NCBI GenBank assembly: GCA_016235455.1
Contig: JACRKZ010000051.1
Location: 1 to 64,000 of the forward strand
Direction: 5' to 3'
Length of the DNA stretch: 64,000 nt
From: Armatimonadota bacterium
GTDB lineage: Bacteria > Armatimonadota > UBA10988
Of this stretch, positions 8,323 to 17,515 are shown piece after piece (position 1 is the first letter of the stretch; every line of letters begins with the position of its first letter). The notes below the pieces were generated by a model. That model had not been told where the DNA came from. It did not search any database and saw only the letters and a program-made list of their open reading frames with translations. Made by a program: the position numbers and the translations under genes.

Positions 8323-8979
8323 CTAGGGGAAGAGTGTCTGCAAGTAGTTGACGCCGTCCCGATAGAGGATGTCGGGCGCCTGTGTGCAGTCGTCGCGGTA
8401 GATGCTCGACATGTTGAACGGGGTCATGGTCGCCGACGGCTTCATCAGCTTCACGTGGCCGTCGAAGAACAGGATGTTCCACTGCGAGGTGTGGCCGGCA
8501 AAGCCCACGCCGAACGTGTTGACACCCCACCACTGCGACCCGAAGTCGTCCCAGCCCATGTTGCGGGTCTCGACCAGCAGCATCTTCTGCGACGGCTTGT
8601 CGATCGCCGCCAGCCTCATGAAGCTGCCGTTGCTCCAGGTCTGGTCGTTGTTGTTGTTGTAGGTGTAGTGGGTCAGCACGCCATTCTGGGTGTTCGTCGA
8701 GGTGTTCGACGGACAGGCCCAGATCTGCGTGCTCTTGATGTACGGGGTCAGCAGGTTGCGGAAGTTGGTGCCGCCCATGCTGCGATTGGGATACGTCTCG
8801 TCGTAGTCCTGCACGTACTGGGTGAAGGCCAGGCCGATCTGCTTCTCGTTGGAGGCGCAGCTCGACGTGCGGGCCTTCTCGCGGGCCTTGGCGAAAACGG
8901 GGAAGAGAATGGCGGCCAGGATCGCGATGATCGCGATAACCACCAGCAGTTCGATCAGGGTGAACCCTCGACGCTTCAT
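8323..8979 (-). CDS. H-X9-DG prepilin-like protein 3
   Basis: A 218-residue paralogue of the proteins at 6432 and 7259. The start chosen is the ATG of [12 protein letters not shown] at 8979; longer open reading upstream would bury the prepilin signal. The block after the spine is [16 protein letters not shown] followed by [11 protein letters not shown]. The C-terminal half has the H-X9-DG motif (H, then TSQWNILFF, then DG) and the shared tail [18 protein letters not shown] -10 lies about 40 nt upstream. The globular parts of the three copies differ more than their signals, which suggests distinct pilin-like subunits rather than recent duplicates. Confidence 0.92.
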   Translation of the reverse strand: MKRRGFTLIELLVVIAIIAILAAILFPVFAKAREKARTSSCASNEKQIGLAFTQYVQDYDETYPNRSMGGTNFRNLLTPYIKSTQIWACPSNTSTNTQNGVLTHYTYNNNNDQTWSNGSFMRLAAIDKPSQKMLLVETRNMGWDDFGSQWWGVNTFGVGFAGHTSQWNILFFDGHVKLMKPSATMTPFNMSSIYRDDCTQAPDILYRDGVNYLQTLFP

Positions 8980-9019
8980 GGTTGTGCTCCGGTAGGGCGC
9001 GCAGACGCACGCTCCATCT

Positions 9020-9025
9020 ATTGTA
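9020..9025 (-). promoter_or_regulatory. -10 element of prepilin gene 3
   Basis: On the minus strand TGC precedes TACAAT (9025-9020), an extended -10, 41 nt before the start codon at 8979. No clear -35 is visible. Confidence 0.5.
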
Positions 9026-9139
9026 GCACACGATTTCCATCGCAGTGGGTCATACTCGCTGCGCGAGTCAATGACCCAAGGTGCACACGGGGCGCAGGCG
9101 TGGCGGCGGGCCATGGCGTCGCTGTGGTACCATCGCGCC

Positions 9140-11263
9140 ATGCCGCTCCCTGGCTCCAGACCGGCCAGCGTCCGCTGGTGGTGGTTGCTTGCAGCGGTCG
9201 GCGCGGTCGTGCTCGCCGGCTGCGGCCCGCGTCGGCCGTTGCCCGCCGATGGCGTCTACCGCCTGGATCTCACCTCGCCCAGCACCGAGCCCAGCCTGGC
9301 CAATGTCGGCGTCACGGCGCTGCGGCTGGCAGTCGAGCCAGACGGGCTGCGGCTGCGGCTGGCCTTCGTCAATCGGGGCGGTCAGCGCTTCGGCGTCGAA
9401 GGACCGAGCCAGATCGAACGGGCCACGCTGGTCGACAGCACCGGCCGCGGCTACAGGCCGCGCTCGGTCTCCGCCAACTTGTCGGTGGTCAGCCCGCCCG
9501 ATGGCTTCGCGCCGGGCGCGGCCAATGTGGGCGAGGTAGCCTGGCCCCGACCTCGTTCGGGCGGGCCCTACACGTTACGGGTGCCGGGGTTTATACCCCT
9601 GCTGCTTGAGCCGCGGACACTCTACCGGTCGGCCGCGGCGCTGCCGTCGGGTCAGTTCCGGCTCGATGTGCCTCTGGCCAGCCGGTCGTCGGCGCTGGCC
9701 ATGGTGGAGTTGCGGGTGCGCGGCGTGCGCATCGGCGCCGACGTCCGGCTGGATGTGGCCTTCTGCAACATCACGCGCTCGGGCTGGGCTCTGAACGAAG
9801 GGCCGAGCGGCGCCGACGCGCGCCTGCTCGACGCGGAGGGCACGGCCTTCGCACCGCTGTCGGTCGGGTCGACGCTACGCGCCTCCATCGCGCCGCCCGG
9901 CGGCTGGAAGCCGGGGCAGGAGAATGGTGGCGAACTGGCCTTCCCCCGGCCGGCGATGCCGGGCCCGTGGCGGTTGGTGTTCCCGCACTTCGATGCGCTG
10001 CTGCTGGAGACCGACGGCCAGGGCATCGAGGCTGGCGCGGTGACGGTGAGCGGCGGCGAGAGCGGGCCTGCGCCGCGCACCGACCGTGAGGATGCGGTCT
10101 ACACGCAATTGCTGCGCCTGCTCCAGCGCCAGGCGCGCGCTCTCCTGGCGCCCGACCCGGCGGCCTATTCGGCCACCTTTGCCGGCCGGCTGCGCGAGGG
10201 CCAGAAGCGATTCGCGACGCGCGTGGCCAATCTGCCGCTGGAGAGCTACTCGTTGGAGCCGTCGCCGGACGCCGACCTCAAGCCCGGCGCGGGCGGCAAG
10301 CTCAAGGGTGTGTCGGTGGTGGTGCGCTACCGGTTGCGCGGCGTGCCGCCGGACAACGAGTTCGTCAACTCGCTACGCTACGACTTCGAGCCCGCGAGTG
10401 GCGGGGCGGGTGCCGAGTGGCTGGTGTGCGGCGTCGATGCCGACCGCAACGCTCCGTTCTGGCAACTGGGGCCGGTGGAGGTGCGCGACACGCAGCACTT
10501 CTTGCTGCTCACGCGGCCCGCGAGCCCCGCGACGCGGGCCACGCTGGCGAGCGAGACCGAAGCTGCCTACGCCCGGCTGCAGGCGCTGGGCTTGCCGCTG
10601 GCCGAGCGGTATGTGGGCCATGTGACCGCCACCCAGGCCGAGTTTGGCAGCCTGGCCGGCCGCGACTCCAGCACCGCTGGCGTGGCCACCTGGCGCTACG
10701 ACATCGCCAGCGACCGGGTCAAGGTCTACAGCCGTACCTTCTACCTGAATGGCGCCGCGCTCAGCCGCAGCGGCGCGGTGCCCGGCGAGCGCCGGACCAC
10801 CATCGTCCATGAGTTGGTGCATCTGGCCCTGGCCGACGACACGCGGCCGGTGACGCCGCCCTGGGTGACCGAGGGCATGGCGGTGCACTTCTCGGGCGAG
10901 ACCACGGCCGAGGCCCGGCGGCAGCTCGTGGTCAGTGGGCTCGACCGGGTGAACCTGAAGATGCTGACACGCAGCGAGCGACTTGGTCTGCCGCGCAGCG
11001 GTTTGCCCGACGATCCGCGCCAGGCTCGTTTTGAGTATGATTACGCGGGTCTGGCCATCGGCTACCTGATGAGTGCGGTCGGGCGCGAGGCGGTGCTGGC
11101 TTTCTACCGCGCCTTCCGCGAGTTGCCCGTGGACGCCGAAGGCAAGACCCCCGACCGCCGCGCCGACGCTACGGAGCAGGTGCTCAAGGCGCACTTCGGC
11201 CGCGACCTGGCCACGCTGGACAGTGAGGTCAAGCAGTGGCTGCGCCAGGGCGGCGGCGACTGA
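9140..11263 (+). CDS. Lipoprotein with peptidase MA-like metallopeptidase domain
   Basis: A 707-residue predicted lipoprotein. From the ATG at 9140 it has a basic start, a hydrophobic helix and the lipobox LAGC, so it should be lipidated and anchored in the envelope. Residues about 30-300 hold two related beta-rich segments, each with an [14 protein letters not shown] strand, a likely internal duplication. A helical linker follows, then a C-terminal gluzincin domain with HELVH (H557, E558, H561) and the downstream glutamate in TEGMAVHF (E578). That is the zinc site of the peptidase MA family, so proteolysis is plausible though the substrate is unknown. TGGTACCAT ends six bases before the ATG and could be an extended -10 driving a leaderless message. 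It is followed 19 nt later by the threonine aldolase gene. Confidence 0.82.
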   Translation: MPLPGSRPASVRWWWLLAAVGAVVLAGCGPRRPLPADGVYRLDLTSPSTEPSLANVGVTALRLAVEPDGLRLRLAFVNRGGQRFGVEGPSQIERATLVDSTGRGYRPRSVSANLSVVSPPDGFAPGAANVGEVAWPRPRSGGPYTLRVPGFIPLLLEPRTLYRSAAALPSGQFRLDVPLASRSSALAMVELRVRGVRIGADVRLDVAFCNITRSGWALNEGPSGADARLLDAEGTAFAPLSVGSTLRASIAPPGGWKPGQENGGELAFPRPAMPGPWRLVFPHFDALLLETDGQGIEAGAVTVSGGESGPAPRTDREDAVYTQLLRLLQRQARALLAPDPAAYSATFAGRLREGQKRFATRVANLPLESYSLEPSPDADLKPGAGGKLKGVSVVVRYRLRGVPPDNEFVNSLRYDFEPASGGAGAEWLVCGVDADRNAPFWQLGPVEVRDTQHFLLLTRPASPATRATLASETEAAYARLQALGLPLAERYVGHVTATQAEFGSLAGRDSSTAGVATWRYDIASDRVKVYSRTFYLNGAALSRSGAVPGERRTTIVHELVHLALADDTRPVTPPWVTEGMAVHFSGETTAEARRQLVVSGLDRVNLKMLTRSERLGLPRSGLPDDPRQARFEYDYAGLAIGYLMSAVGREAVLAFYRAFRELPVDAEGKTPDRRADATEQVLKAHFGRDLATLDSEVKQWLRQGGGD

Positions 11264-11282
11264 CCACGAGGAGCGACCCACC

Positions 11283-12302
11283 ATGGCCCAGCGTGTGATC
11301 GACCTGCGCAGCGACACGGTGACCCGGCCCGACGCGGCCATGCTGGCCGCCATGGCCGCCGCCGAACTGGGCGACGACGGACAGGAGGGCGACCCCACCA
11401 CGCGGCGCTTGCAGGAGCGGGCCGCTGAGCTGATGGGCAAGGAGGCGGCGTTGTTCGTGCCGTCGGGCACCATGGCCAACCTGCTGGCCATGCTCTGCCA
11501 GACCTCGCCCGGCGACGAGATGGTGCTGGAGCGGGGCGCGCACGTCTACAACTTCGAGTTCAACGGCCTCGGTGCCCTGGCCGGTCTGGTCGCGGTGCCG
11601 CTCGACGGTCGGCGGGGCCACCTGAGCGCCGAGTCGGTGCGGTCGCGGCTCGCGGCCGATGTGCCGCGCGGGCCGGGGCCGACGTTGTTGTGGCTGGAGA
11701 ACACCGCCAACCTGGCTGGCGGCACTGTGCAGACCGTGGCTGAGACCGCCCAAGTGGCCGAGGTGGCACACGCGGCCGGCATGAGGGTCCACCTCGACGG
11801 CGCGCGCGTGCTCAATGCGGCGACCGCCTTGGGCTGTTCGCCAGCGGATCTGTGCGCCGACGTTGACACTGTGGGTTTCTGTTTGTCCAAGGGTTTGGGC
11901 TGCCCCGTGGGCTCGCTGCTGTGCGGGCCGGCGGAGCTGATCGAGCGCGCCTGGTCGCGCCGACGGCAACTGGGCGGGTCGCTGCGCCAGAGCGGCATTC
12001 TGGCCGCCGCGGGGCTGGTGGCGCTGGACACGCGCATCGCGCGCCTGGCCGACGACCATGCCAATGCGCGGTGGCTGGCCGAGCGGCTGGCCGGCCTGCC
12101 GGGTATCGATCTCGACCCGGCGCAGGTCGAGACGAACATCGTGTGGTTCGCCTGCGCCGACCAGGACTGGCCGCGGCGGTGCCGTGAGGCCGGGGTGCTG
12201 ATCAGCGGGCTGCCCGACGGCCGTTGCCGCTGCGTCACCCATGCCGATGTCAGCGCGGCCGACGTGGCCGAGGCGTCAGAGCGCATGCGCGCCTGCCTGT
12301 AG
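11283..12302 (+). CDS. ltaE: Low-specificity L-threonine aldolase
   Basis: A 339-residue PLP enzyme of fold type I that splits L-threonine or L-allo-threonine into glycine and acetaldehyde. The N-terminus VIDLRSDTVTRP is the family signature. Further family features are ELGDDGQEGDPT, the substrate-site SGTMAN, the cofactor-binding HLDGAR and the Schiff-base lysine K203 in LSKGLGCPVGS. Length matches the family. The ATG at 11283 is preceded by GAGGAG at 11268-11273 with good spacing. It probably shares a transcript with the upstream metallopeptidase gene. No unusual features. Confidence 0.95.
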   Translation: MAQRVIDLRSDTVTRPDAAMLAAMAAAELGDDGQEGDPTTRRLQERAAELMGKEAALFVPSGTMANLLAMLCQTSPGDEMVLERGAHVYNFEFNGLGALAGLVAVPLDGRRGHLSAESVRSRLAADVPRGPGPTLLWLENTANLAGGTVQTVAETAQVAEVAHAAGMRVHLDGARVLNAATALGCSPADLCADVDTVGFCLSKGLGCPVGSLLCGPAELIERAWSRRRQLGGSLRQSGILAAAGLVALDTRIARLADDHANARWLAERLAGLPGIDLDPAQVETNIVWFACADQDWPRRCREAGVLISGLPDGRCRCVTHADVSAADVAEASERMRACL

Positions 12303-12341
12303 GGTGGGCGCGGTTGGTCTAGATGAGCTGGGGAAGTGGTA

Positions 12342-14078
12342 GTGAGTGCAACAAGCGGACCGCGGCGGTTGGGCGACATCCTGGTGCAGCGCGGCGCGGT
12401 GACGCCGGAGCAGGTCGGCGATGCGGTCGACATGCAGGCCGACGACCGCACCAAGCGGCTGGGCGACGTGCTGGTGGGGCTGGGGCACGCGTCCAGCGCC
12501 GACATCGCCGCGGCGCTGGCCGACCAATACGGCCTGCCGCTGCGCGGGCTGCGTGAGAGCGACCTCGAACCGGCCGTGACGAGGCTGGTGCCAGCCGAGT
12601 TGGCCTTCCGGCATCAGGTGTTGCCGCTGGGCCGCACGGGCGACCTGCTGGTCGTGGCCATGGCCGATCCCACCAACCTCACCGCGCTCGACGACCTGCG
12701 CTTCGTCACCGGTCTGCGGGTGGAGACGGTGGTGGCCGACGCCGAGGAGGTGCGGCGGCTGGTCGAGGACCAGTACCTGCATCAGGTCATGGGCGCGGGC
12801 GACAGCGATGACGTGCAGGTGCTCAGCGAAGACGATGACGGCGACCTGTCCGACGTGCAATCCATGGCGCGCGAGGCCCTGGTGGTGCGGCTGGTCAACC
12901 TGCTGCTGCGCCAGGCCGTGGCCGAACGCGCGTCGGACATCCACATCGAGCCGTTCGAACGCGAACTGGTGGTGCGGCTGCGCATCGACGGGGTGCTGCG
13001 CGACGTGCCGGCGCCCAGCAAGCGGCTGCAGGCGGCGATCATCTCGCGCGTGAAGATCATGGCCGAGATGGACATCGCCGAGCGGCGCCTGCCCCAGGAC
13101 GGCCGCATCAAGGTGCGCGTCGAAGGCCGCGAGATCGACCTGCGCATCTCCACCGTGCCCACGCTGTACGGCGAGAGCGTGGTCATGCGCCTGCTCGACC
13201 GCGACACGGGGCTGATGAGCCTGGAGGGTCTGGGCTTCCCCGAGGCCACCCGGGCGCGGTTTGAGAAGCTGCTCAAGACGCCGTACGGCATCCTGCTGTC
13301 CACCGGGCCAACGGGCTCGGGCAAGACGACCACGTTGTATGGCGCACTCCAGCAGGTGGTCTCACCGACGCGCAAGGTCATCACCATCGAGGATCCGGTG
13401 GAGTACCAGCTCCACGGCGTCAACCAGATCGCCGTGCGGCCGCGCATCGGCCTGACCTTCGCCGAGGGTCTGCGCCACATTCTGCGCCAGGATCCCGATG
13501 TCATCATGGTCGGCGAGATCCGCGACCACGAGACCGCCGACATCGCCATCCACTCGGCCCTGACCGGCCATCTTGTATTCAGCACGCTGCACACCAACGA
13601 CAGTGCCGGCGCCATCGCGCGGCTGCTGGACATGGGCATCGAGCCGTTCCTCGTGGCCAGCAGCCTCGAAGGCGTGCTGGCGCAGCGGCTGGTGCGGCGG
13701 CTGTGCCCGGCCTGCAAGCGGGCCTACGAGGCCAGCGACGCCGAGTTGTCCGACCTGGGCCCGTTGCGCTCCTGGCTGCGCGGCGTGGAGCTCTATGCGC
13801 CCGCCGGCTGCGACGAGTGCCGCGGCACCGGCTACCGCGGTCGCGTCGGCCTGTATGAGCTGCTGGTCGTTGACGAGGCCGTACAGGAACTGATCCTGCG
13901 GCGTGCGTCGTCCCAGGAGATCAAGGAATCAGCGCAGTCGCGCGGGCTGGTGACGCTCCGTGAGGAGGGCTGGCAGAAGGTCCTCGACGGCATCACCAGC
14001 CTCGAGGAAGTGACGCGGGTGACCCATGAGGACGAAGCGGCCATGGGCGTCGGCGACGATGCGCGCGGCGGCGAGTGA
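12342..14078 (+). CDS. pilB: Type IV pilus / type II secretion assembly ATPase (PilB/GspE)
   Basis: A 578-residue hexameric ATPase that powers pilus or pseudopilus extension at the cytoplasmic face of the inner membrane. Residues 1-150 are an N-terminal MshEN-type region that in relatives can bind c-di-GMP. The ATPase core has Walker A GPTGSGKTTT (322-330), Asp/Walker B DPDVIMVGEIRD (E392 near its end) and a His box SALTGHLVFSTLHTND. Two CxxC pairs (C455/C458 and C490/C493) form the zinc knuckle seen in PilB/GspE. The start is taken as GTG at 12342, since GGGGA lies seven bases ahead; an in-frame GTG at 12336 is too close to it. pilC follows after one small gene. Whether it serves a pilus or a secretion system is not decidable here. 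Confidence 0.93.
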   Translation: MSATSGPRRLGDILVQRGAVTPEQVGDAVDMQADDRTKRLGDVLVGLGHASSADIAAALADQYGLPLRGLRESDLEPAVTRLVPAELAFRHQVLPLGRTGDLLVVAMADPTNLTALDDLRFVTGLRVETVVADAEEVRRLVEDQYLHQVMGAGDSDDVQVLSEDDDGDLSDVQSMAREALVVRLVNLLLRQAVAERASDIHIEPFERELVVRLRIDGVLRDVPAPSKRLQAAIISRVKIMAEMDIAERRLPQDGRIKVRVEGREIDLRISTVPTLYGESVVMRLLDRDTGLMSLEGLGFPEATRARFEKLLKTPYGILLSTGPTGSGKTTTLYGALQQVVSPTRKVITIEDPVEYQLHGVNQIAVRPRIGLTFAEGLRHILRQDPDVIMVGEIRDHETADIAIHSALTGHLVFSTLHTNDSAGAIARLLDMGIEPFLVASSLEGVLAQRLVRRLCPACKRAYEASDAELSDLGPLRSWLRGVELYAPAGCDECRGTGYRGRVGLYELLVVDEAVQELILRRASSQEIKESAQSRGLVTLREEGWQKVLDGITSLEEVTRVTHEDEAAMGVGDDARGGE

Positions 14079-14141
14079 AGACGCCGCGCGAACTTGACGT
14101 TCTTGTAGCCGACGCGTAATGCGCGGGCCTCGCGGGCGCGC

Positions 14142-14147
14142 TATAAT
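14142..14147 (+). promoter_or_regulatory. -10 element before the small exported TPR-like gene
   Basis: A perfect TATAAT lies in GC-rich DNA 68 nt ahead of the ATG at 14216. No matching -35 is found at normal spacing. Confidence 0.45.
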
Positions 14148-14215
14148 GCGGGCATGGGGCATGGGACGATGCCCCGCACATCACAGTGACAACGGCTGGT
14201 TGAGGAGATAGCACC

Positions 14216-14923
14216 ATGCGCAAGCAGCGGCCCTGGTATCACAAGAGTGTGCTGATGATGGCCCCCGGCGCCTTGGTGGCGCTGTTCGCCATGAGCTCGA
14301 TTGTGCTGCCCGTGGGCTCTGATGGGCTGGGTAGCCAGGCGACGACGCCGCTGGCGGCCTGGGCCTGTGATATCCACGACGGCTTCTGGCAGGGCGGCCT
14401 GCAGAGCCTGCTGATGACCGACACGAGCGATCCCGAGCATCGGCGCGCGCGGCAGCTCTGCCTGCTGGGCGATGCGGACGAGGCCATGGCGCTCTACCAT
14501 CGCATCGGTGTGCGCTCGATCGCTGACTATGAGGCCATCTACTCGCTCAATGAGCGGCTCGTGATGGACGCCAAGTGGGATGTCGCCGAGCGCACGGCCG
14601 TTGCCAGCGACAAGCTGCTCCGCTCGGGCCTGCTGCGCAACAATCTGGCCTGGCACTACACGCAGGCCAACCTGCGCCCGGCTCAGGCACTGAACTTGGC
14701 GCTGGCCAGCGTGGCGGACGCCCGCGACGTGTGCAACGTCGACACCTTGGCCTGGGCCTACTACCGCGACGGCCAACTGGCCGTGGCGCGCGGCGTGGCC
14801 AAGGAGACGCTGGCCTTCCCGGCGACCTCCGGCCTGCGCGGTGGCAACACCGAGCGCGCCAAGGAGAGCAGCCGTCGGCTGATGGCGCTGATTGACGCGG
14901 CGGCGCGGCGGCCAGCCAAGTAG
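14216..14923 (+). CDS. Exported TPR-like protein of unknown function between pilB and pilC
   Basis: A 235-residue protein that I cannot assign to a named family. The start ATG is preceded by GAGGAGA. It opens with a basic segment and a hydrophobic helix (MMAPGALVALFAMSSIVLPV), a signal anchor or signal peptide, so the rest is likely periplasmic. Residues about 75-210 are helical and read like two to three degenerate TPRs, for example LCLLGDADEAMALYHRIG and DTLAWAYYRDGQLAVARG. TPR proteins often help assemble pili and secretion complexes, so a pilus or T2SS accessory role is a reasonable inference from its place between the ATPase and the inner-membrane platform gene. It has its own -10 element and is followed by an intrinsic terminator, so it may be expressed separately from its neighbours. 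Confidence 0.6.
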   Translation: MRKQRPWYHKSVLMMAPGALVALFAMSSIVLPVGSDGLGSQATTPLAAWACDIHDGFWQGGLQSLLMTDTSDPEHRRARQLCLLGDADEAMALYHRIGVRSIADYEAIYSLNERLVMDAKWDVAERTAVASDKLLRSGLLRNNLAWHYTQANLRPAQALNLALASVADARDVCNVDTLAWAYYRDGQLAVARGVAKETLAFPATSGLRGGNTERAKESSRRLMALIDAAARRPAK

Positions 14924-14948
14924 TTCGCACCACGGAAGGATTGGCGGA

Positions 14949-14981
14949 GCCGAGGGGCGAACCTCGTCCCTCGGCTCTTTT
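14949..14981 (+). terminator. Intrinsic terminator between the TPR-like gene and pilC
   Basis: The hairpin gccgaggggcg / cgtccctcggc (14949-14975, one G-T pair) is followed at once by tctttt. It ends only about 18 nt before the pilC start, so it could also act as an attenuator for pilC. Confidence 0.7.
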
Positions 14982-14998
14982 GCGTGGGGACGTCGCTC

Positions 14999-16222
14999 GT
15001 GCCGGTCTATCAGTACGAAGCCATCGACAAGTCGGGCGCCGCCGTGACCGGCACGGTCAGTGCGGCGGACGAGCGCGCCGCGCTGGGCGAGGTGCGCGAC
15101 CTGGGCCTGCATCCGATGGGCGTGCGACAGACGGCAGGCGGTGCCGAGCGAGCGGCGGAGGCGCCCGATCGCAAGCGGCGTGGACGGCGCGTCAAGCTGG
15201 CCGACCTGACGCTGTTCACCCGGCAGTTGGCCAATCTGGTCAAGGGCGGCCTGCCGATGATGGCCACCCTCGACGCGCTCATTGAGAACGCGGACAATGC
15301 GCGCCTCCACGCTGTGCTGTCCGAGGTGCGCACGGCGGTGTCCGGCGGTAGTTCACTGCATGAGGCGCTGACCGAGCACCCCAAGGAGTTCTCGGCGCTG
15401 TACGTCAGCCTGGTGCAGGCCGGCGAGGCCTCGGGCGAACTGGCGGCGGTGCTTGAGCGGCTGGCGGGCTTCCTGGAGCAGGACCTGGAGCGCCGCGCGC
15501 AGATCACGGCCGCGCTGGCCTATCCCGTCCTGCTGATGGTCGCCGGTAGCCTCATCGTCTTCGTGCTGGTCACTTTCCTCATCCCCAAGTTCTCCGCCAT
15601 GTTCAGCGACTTCGACCGGGCGCTGCCGTTCGTCACGCAGGTCGTGCTGGGCGTGGCCGGGTTCATGAGCCACTACTGGTGGGCGCTGATCGGCCTGGCC
15701 ATCGCGCTGCTGTTGGGCCATCGCCAGTGGCTGCGTACCGCCACGGGCCGGCTGATCTGGGACCGCTGGCGGCTGCACTGGCCCATGTTGGGCCGCTTGA
15801 TGGAACGCGCGGCCACCGCGCGGCTGGCGCGCACGCTGTCGACGCTGCTGCGCGGCGGCGTGAACATCCTCGATGCGCTGGAGATGATGGAAGGCGTGGT
15901 CGACAACGCCTACCTGGCCGAGGGGCTGCGGCAGGTGCGCGCGGGCGTACGCGAGGGTGAGAGCCTGGGTCTGCAGACGAGGGCCACGGGCCGCTTCCCT
16001 GGTCTGCTGGCGCAGATGATGCTGGTCGGCGAGCAGACGGGCGATGTGGACGGCGCCCTCAATACCGTGGCCGACGCCTTCGACGTCGAGGTGTCCACCT
16101 CGCTCAAGGGGCTTGTGGCCATCATCGAGCCGCTGATTATCCTGGTCATGGGCAGCGTCGTCGGCGTCGTCATTTACGCCGTACTGATCCCGATCTTCCA
16201 GATGAACCAAGGGGTCAACTGA
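14999..16222 (+). CDS. pilC: Type IV pilus / type II secretion inner-membrane platform protein (PilC/GspF)
   Basis: A 407-residue polytopic protein forming the inner-membrane platform on which the PilB/GspE ATPase acts. The chosen GTG at 14999 gives VPVYQYEAIDKSGAAVTGTV, the usual PilC/GspF N-terminus, and has GGGGA eight bases upstream; a GTG at 14984 would add five residues. Two T2SSF repeats are visible, each opening with a F/TRQLAxLxxxGL-type or ARTLSTLLRGG-type helix (LADLTLFTRQLANLVKGGLP and RLARTLSTLLRGGVNILDAL) and ending in a membrane segment (LLMVAGSLIVFVLVTFLIPK and IILVMGSVVGVVIYAVLIPI). A third hydrophobic segment lies between them. Length matches the family. The M23 lipoprotein gene begins 16 nt later, probably in the same transcript. 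Confidence 0.95.
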   Translation: MPVYQYEAIDKSGAAVTGTVSAADERAALGEVRDLGLHPMGVRQTAGGAERAAEAPDRKRRGRRVKLADLTLFTRQLANLVKGGLPMMATLDALIENADNARLHAVLSEVRTAVSGGSSLHEALTEHPKEFSALYVSLVQAGEASGELAAVLERLAGFLEQDLERRAQITAALAYPVLLMVAGSLIVFVLVTFLIPKFSAMFSDFDRALPFVTQVVLGVAGFMSHYWWALIGLAIALLLGHRQWLRTATGRLIWDRWRLHWPMLGRLMERAATARLARTLSTLLRGGVNILDALEMMEGVVDNAYLAEGLRQVRAGVREGESLGLQTRATGRFPGLLAQMMLVGEQTGDVDGALNTVADAFDVEVSTSLKGLVAIIEPLIILVMGSVVGVVIYAVLIPIFQMNQGVN

Positions 16223-16238
16223 CGCGAGGAGCGCCGCA

Positions 16239-17492
16239 GTGAGGTACTTGGCGGTCGTGCTTATGCTGTCCGTCGCTGCCTGCTCGCAGCCACCGGCCAC
16301 GCGGTCCGGCGAGGTGCTGCTGGTGGGCCGAGCCATCATCGCCGACGCGGGCGAAGGGCTGCTGCGGGTCGGCGTGACCAGCGCGCGCGGCGCGCGTGGC
16401 GCGGCAAGAGCGCTGGATCCACCTGCCACGGTGGACCTGCGGCTCAGTCTCTTCGGCCGGCCACCGTGTCTTACTCGCACCGACACCGCAAGCCTGTTGC
16501 GGCAGGTGACCGCCGGCGCCGGCGTGACCATGGTAGTGGCCAAGGCGGATCCGGCCGTGCCGGCGATGCTGGCGGTGCTGGACCTGGCGATCGACGGCCA
16601 ACCGGCGTTGGGTCGGCCCAAGCCGCCGTGGCCCAACCTGCGCGATTCCACCGCTGGCGACGAACCCACGGTGCCGATCCTGTTCCCAGTGCTGGAGGAT
16701 GCCGACTGGCACGATACCTGGCTCAAGCCGCTCTTTGGCAACCTCCATACCGGCCAGGATCTGCGCGGGCCGCGCATGACACCGCTGGTGGCCTGCTTCG
16801 GCGGAGTGGTCTGGCTCGAACCCAAGGCTGACCCGCTGGCGGCCAACAGTCTGGTCATCCTCGGTGACGCTGGCTGGGAAGCGCTCTACGCGCACCTCAA
16901 CAACGACACACCCGGCACCACCGACAATGCCGCGTCGCGCGACTACGCCTTCGCGCCAGGCATCGAGAACGGCGCGCGCGTGGTGCCGGGCCAGGTGGTT
17001 GGCTGGATGGGCGACAGTGGATTCGCCACGGGGCCGCACCTGCACTTTGAGTTGCGCGGACCCGACAAGCAGGTTCACACCGCCGCGCCGTCGCTGCGCG
17101 CCGCGCGCCATCTCGTCGAGCCCGCGCGCGTCGCGGTCTGGCCGGCGCTGCGGCCGGCCCCGGGTCAGGTGCGTCTGGACGGCATCGTCAAGTCGGTGAA
17201 TGTCGGTGCTCGACGGCTCTATCTGGGCGTGCGCTACCGCAACGGCGTGCCGCTCAGCGGGCCGCTCTACGTTGTCATCGGCCTGGGCGACGACGCAGCC
17301 ATCCGCATCCGCGGCGAAGGCACGATGGAGCTGTCGCTGGCCCAACTGACCCCTGGCTCGGCGGTGGCCGTGGTAGCCGATCCCGGCCTCGTCGCTCCCA
17401 CGGCACGTGAGATCTGGCTCGAGCGCCAGGGCCTCGTTGTTGACGAAACGTTTCGGTCGACCGTGGACGCGCTGGCCCGCGCTGGTGCATAA
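16239..17492 (+). CDS. M23-family metallopeptidase lipoprotein
   Basis: A 417-residue predicted lipoprotein. It starts at GTG 16239 after GAGGAG, with a short hydrophobic signal and lipobox VAAC. Residues about 150-290 are a LytM/M23 domain with the zinc motifs HTGQD (H170, D174) and HLHFEL (H267, H269), between which lie the family's GxVxWL strand and a YAHLNN segment. Active M23 enzymes cut peptidoglycan cross-bridges; all metal ligands appear present, so activity is plausible. A beta-rich C-terminal domain of about 120 residues follows and is not recognised. Its position after pilC suggests wall remodelling around an envelope machine, which is inference. Confidence 0.88.
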   Translation: MRYLAVVLMLSVAACSQPPATRSGEVLLVGRAIIADAGEGLLRVGVTSARGARGAARALDPPATVDLRLSLFGRPPCLTRTDTASLLRQVTAGAGVTMVVAKADPAVPAMLAVLDLAIDGQPALGRPKPPWPNLRDSTAGDEPTVPILFPVLEDADWHDTWLKPLFGNLHTGQDLRGPRMTPLVACFGGVVWLEPKADPLAANSLVILGDAGWEALYAHLNNDTPGTTDNAASRDYAFAPGIENGARVVPGQVVGWMGDSGFATGPHLHFELRGPDKQVHTAAPSLRAARHLVEPARVAVWPALRPAPGQVRLDGIVKSVNVGARRLYLGVRYRNGVPLSGPLYVVIGLGDDAAIRIRGEGTMELSLAQLTPGSAVAVVADPGLVAPTAREIWLERQGLVVDETFRSTVDALARAGA

Positions 17493-17515
17493 TCGGGCAG
17501 GCAAGAGGGAAGTTG

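Noticed and set aside
8078..8430. 14-nt repeat gaacggggtcatgg at about 8077 and 8416, possibly a fossil prepilin tail
   Set aside because: A 14-nt exact match is expected by chance several times in 64 kb, and the flanking reading does not resemble the prepilin tail.
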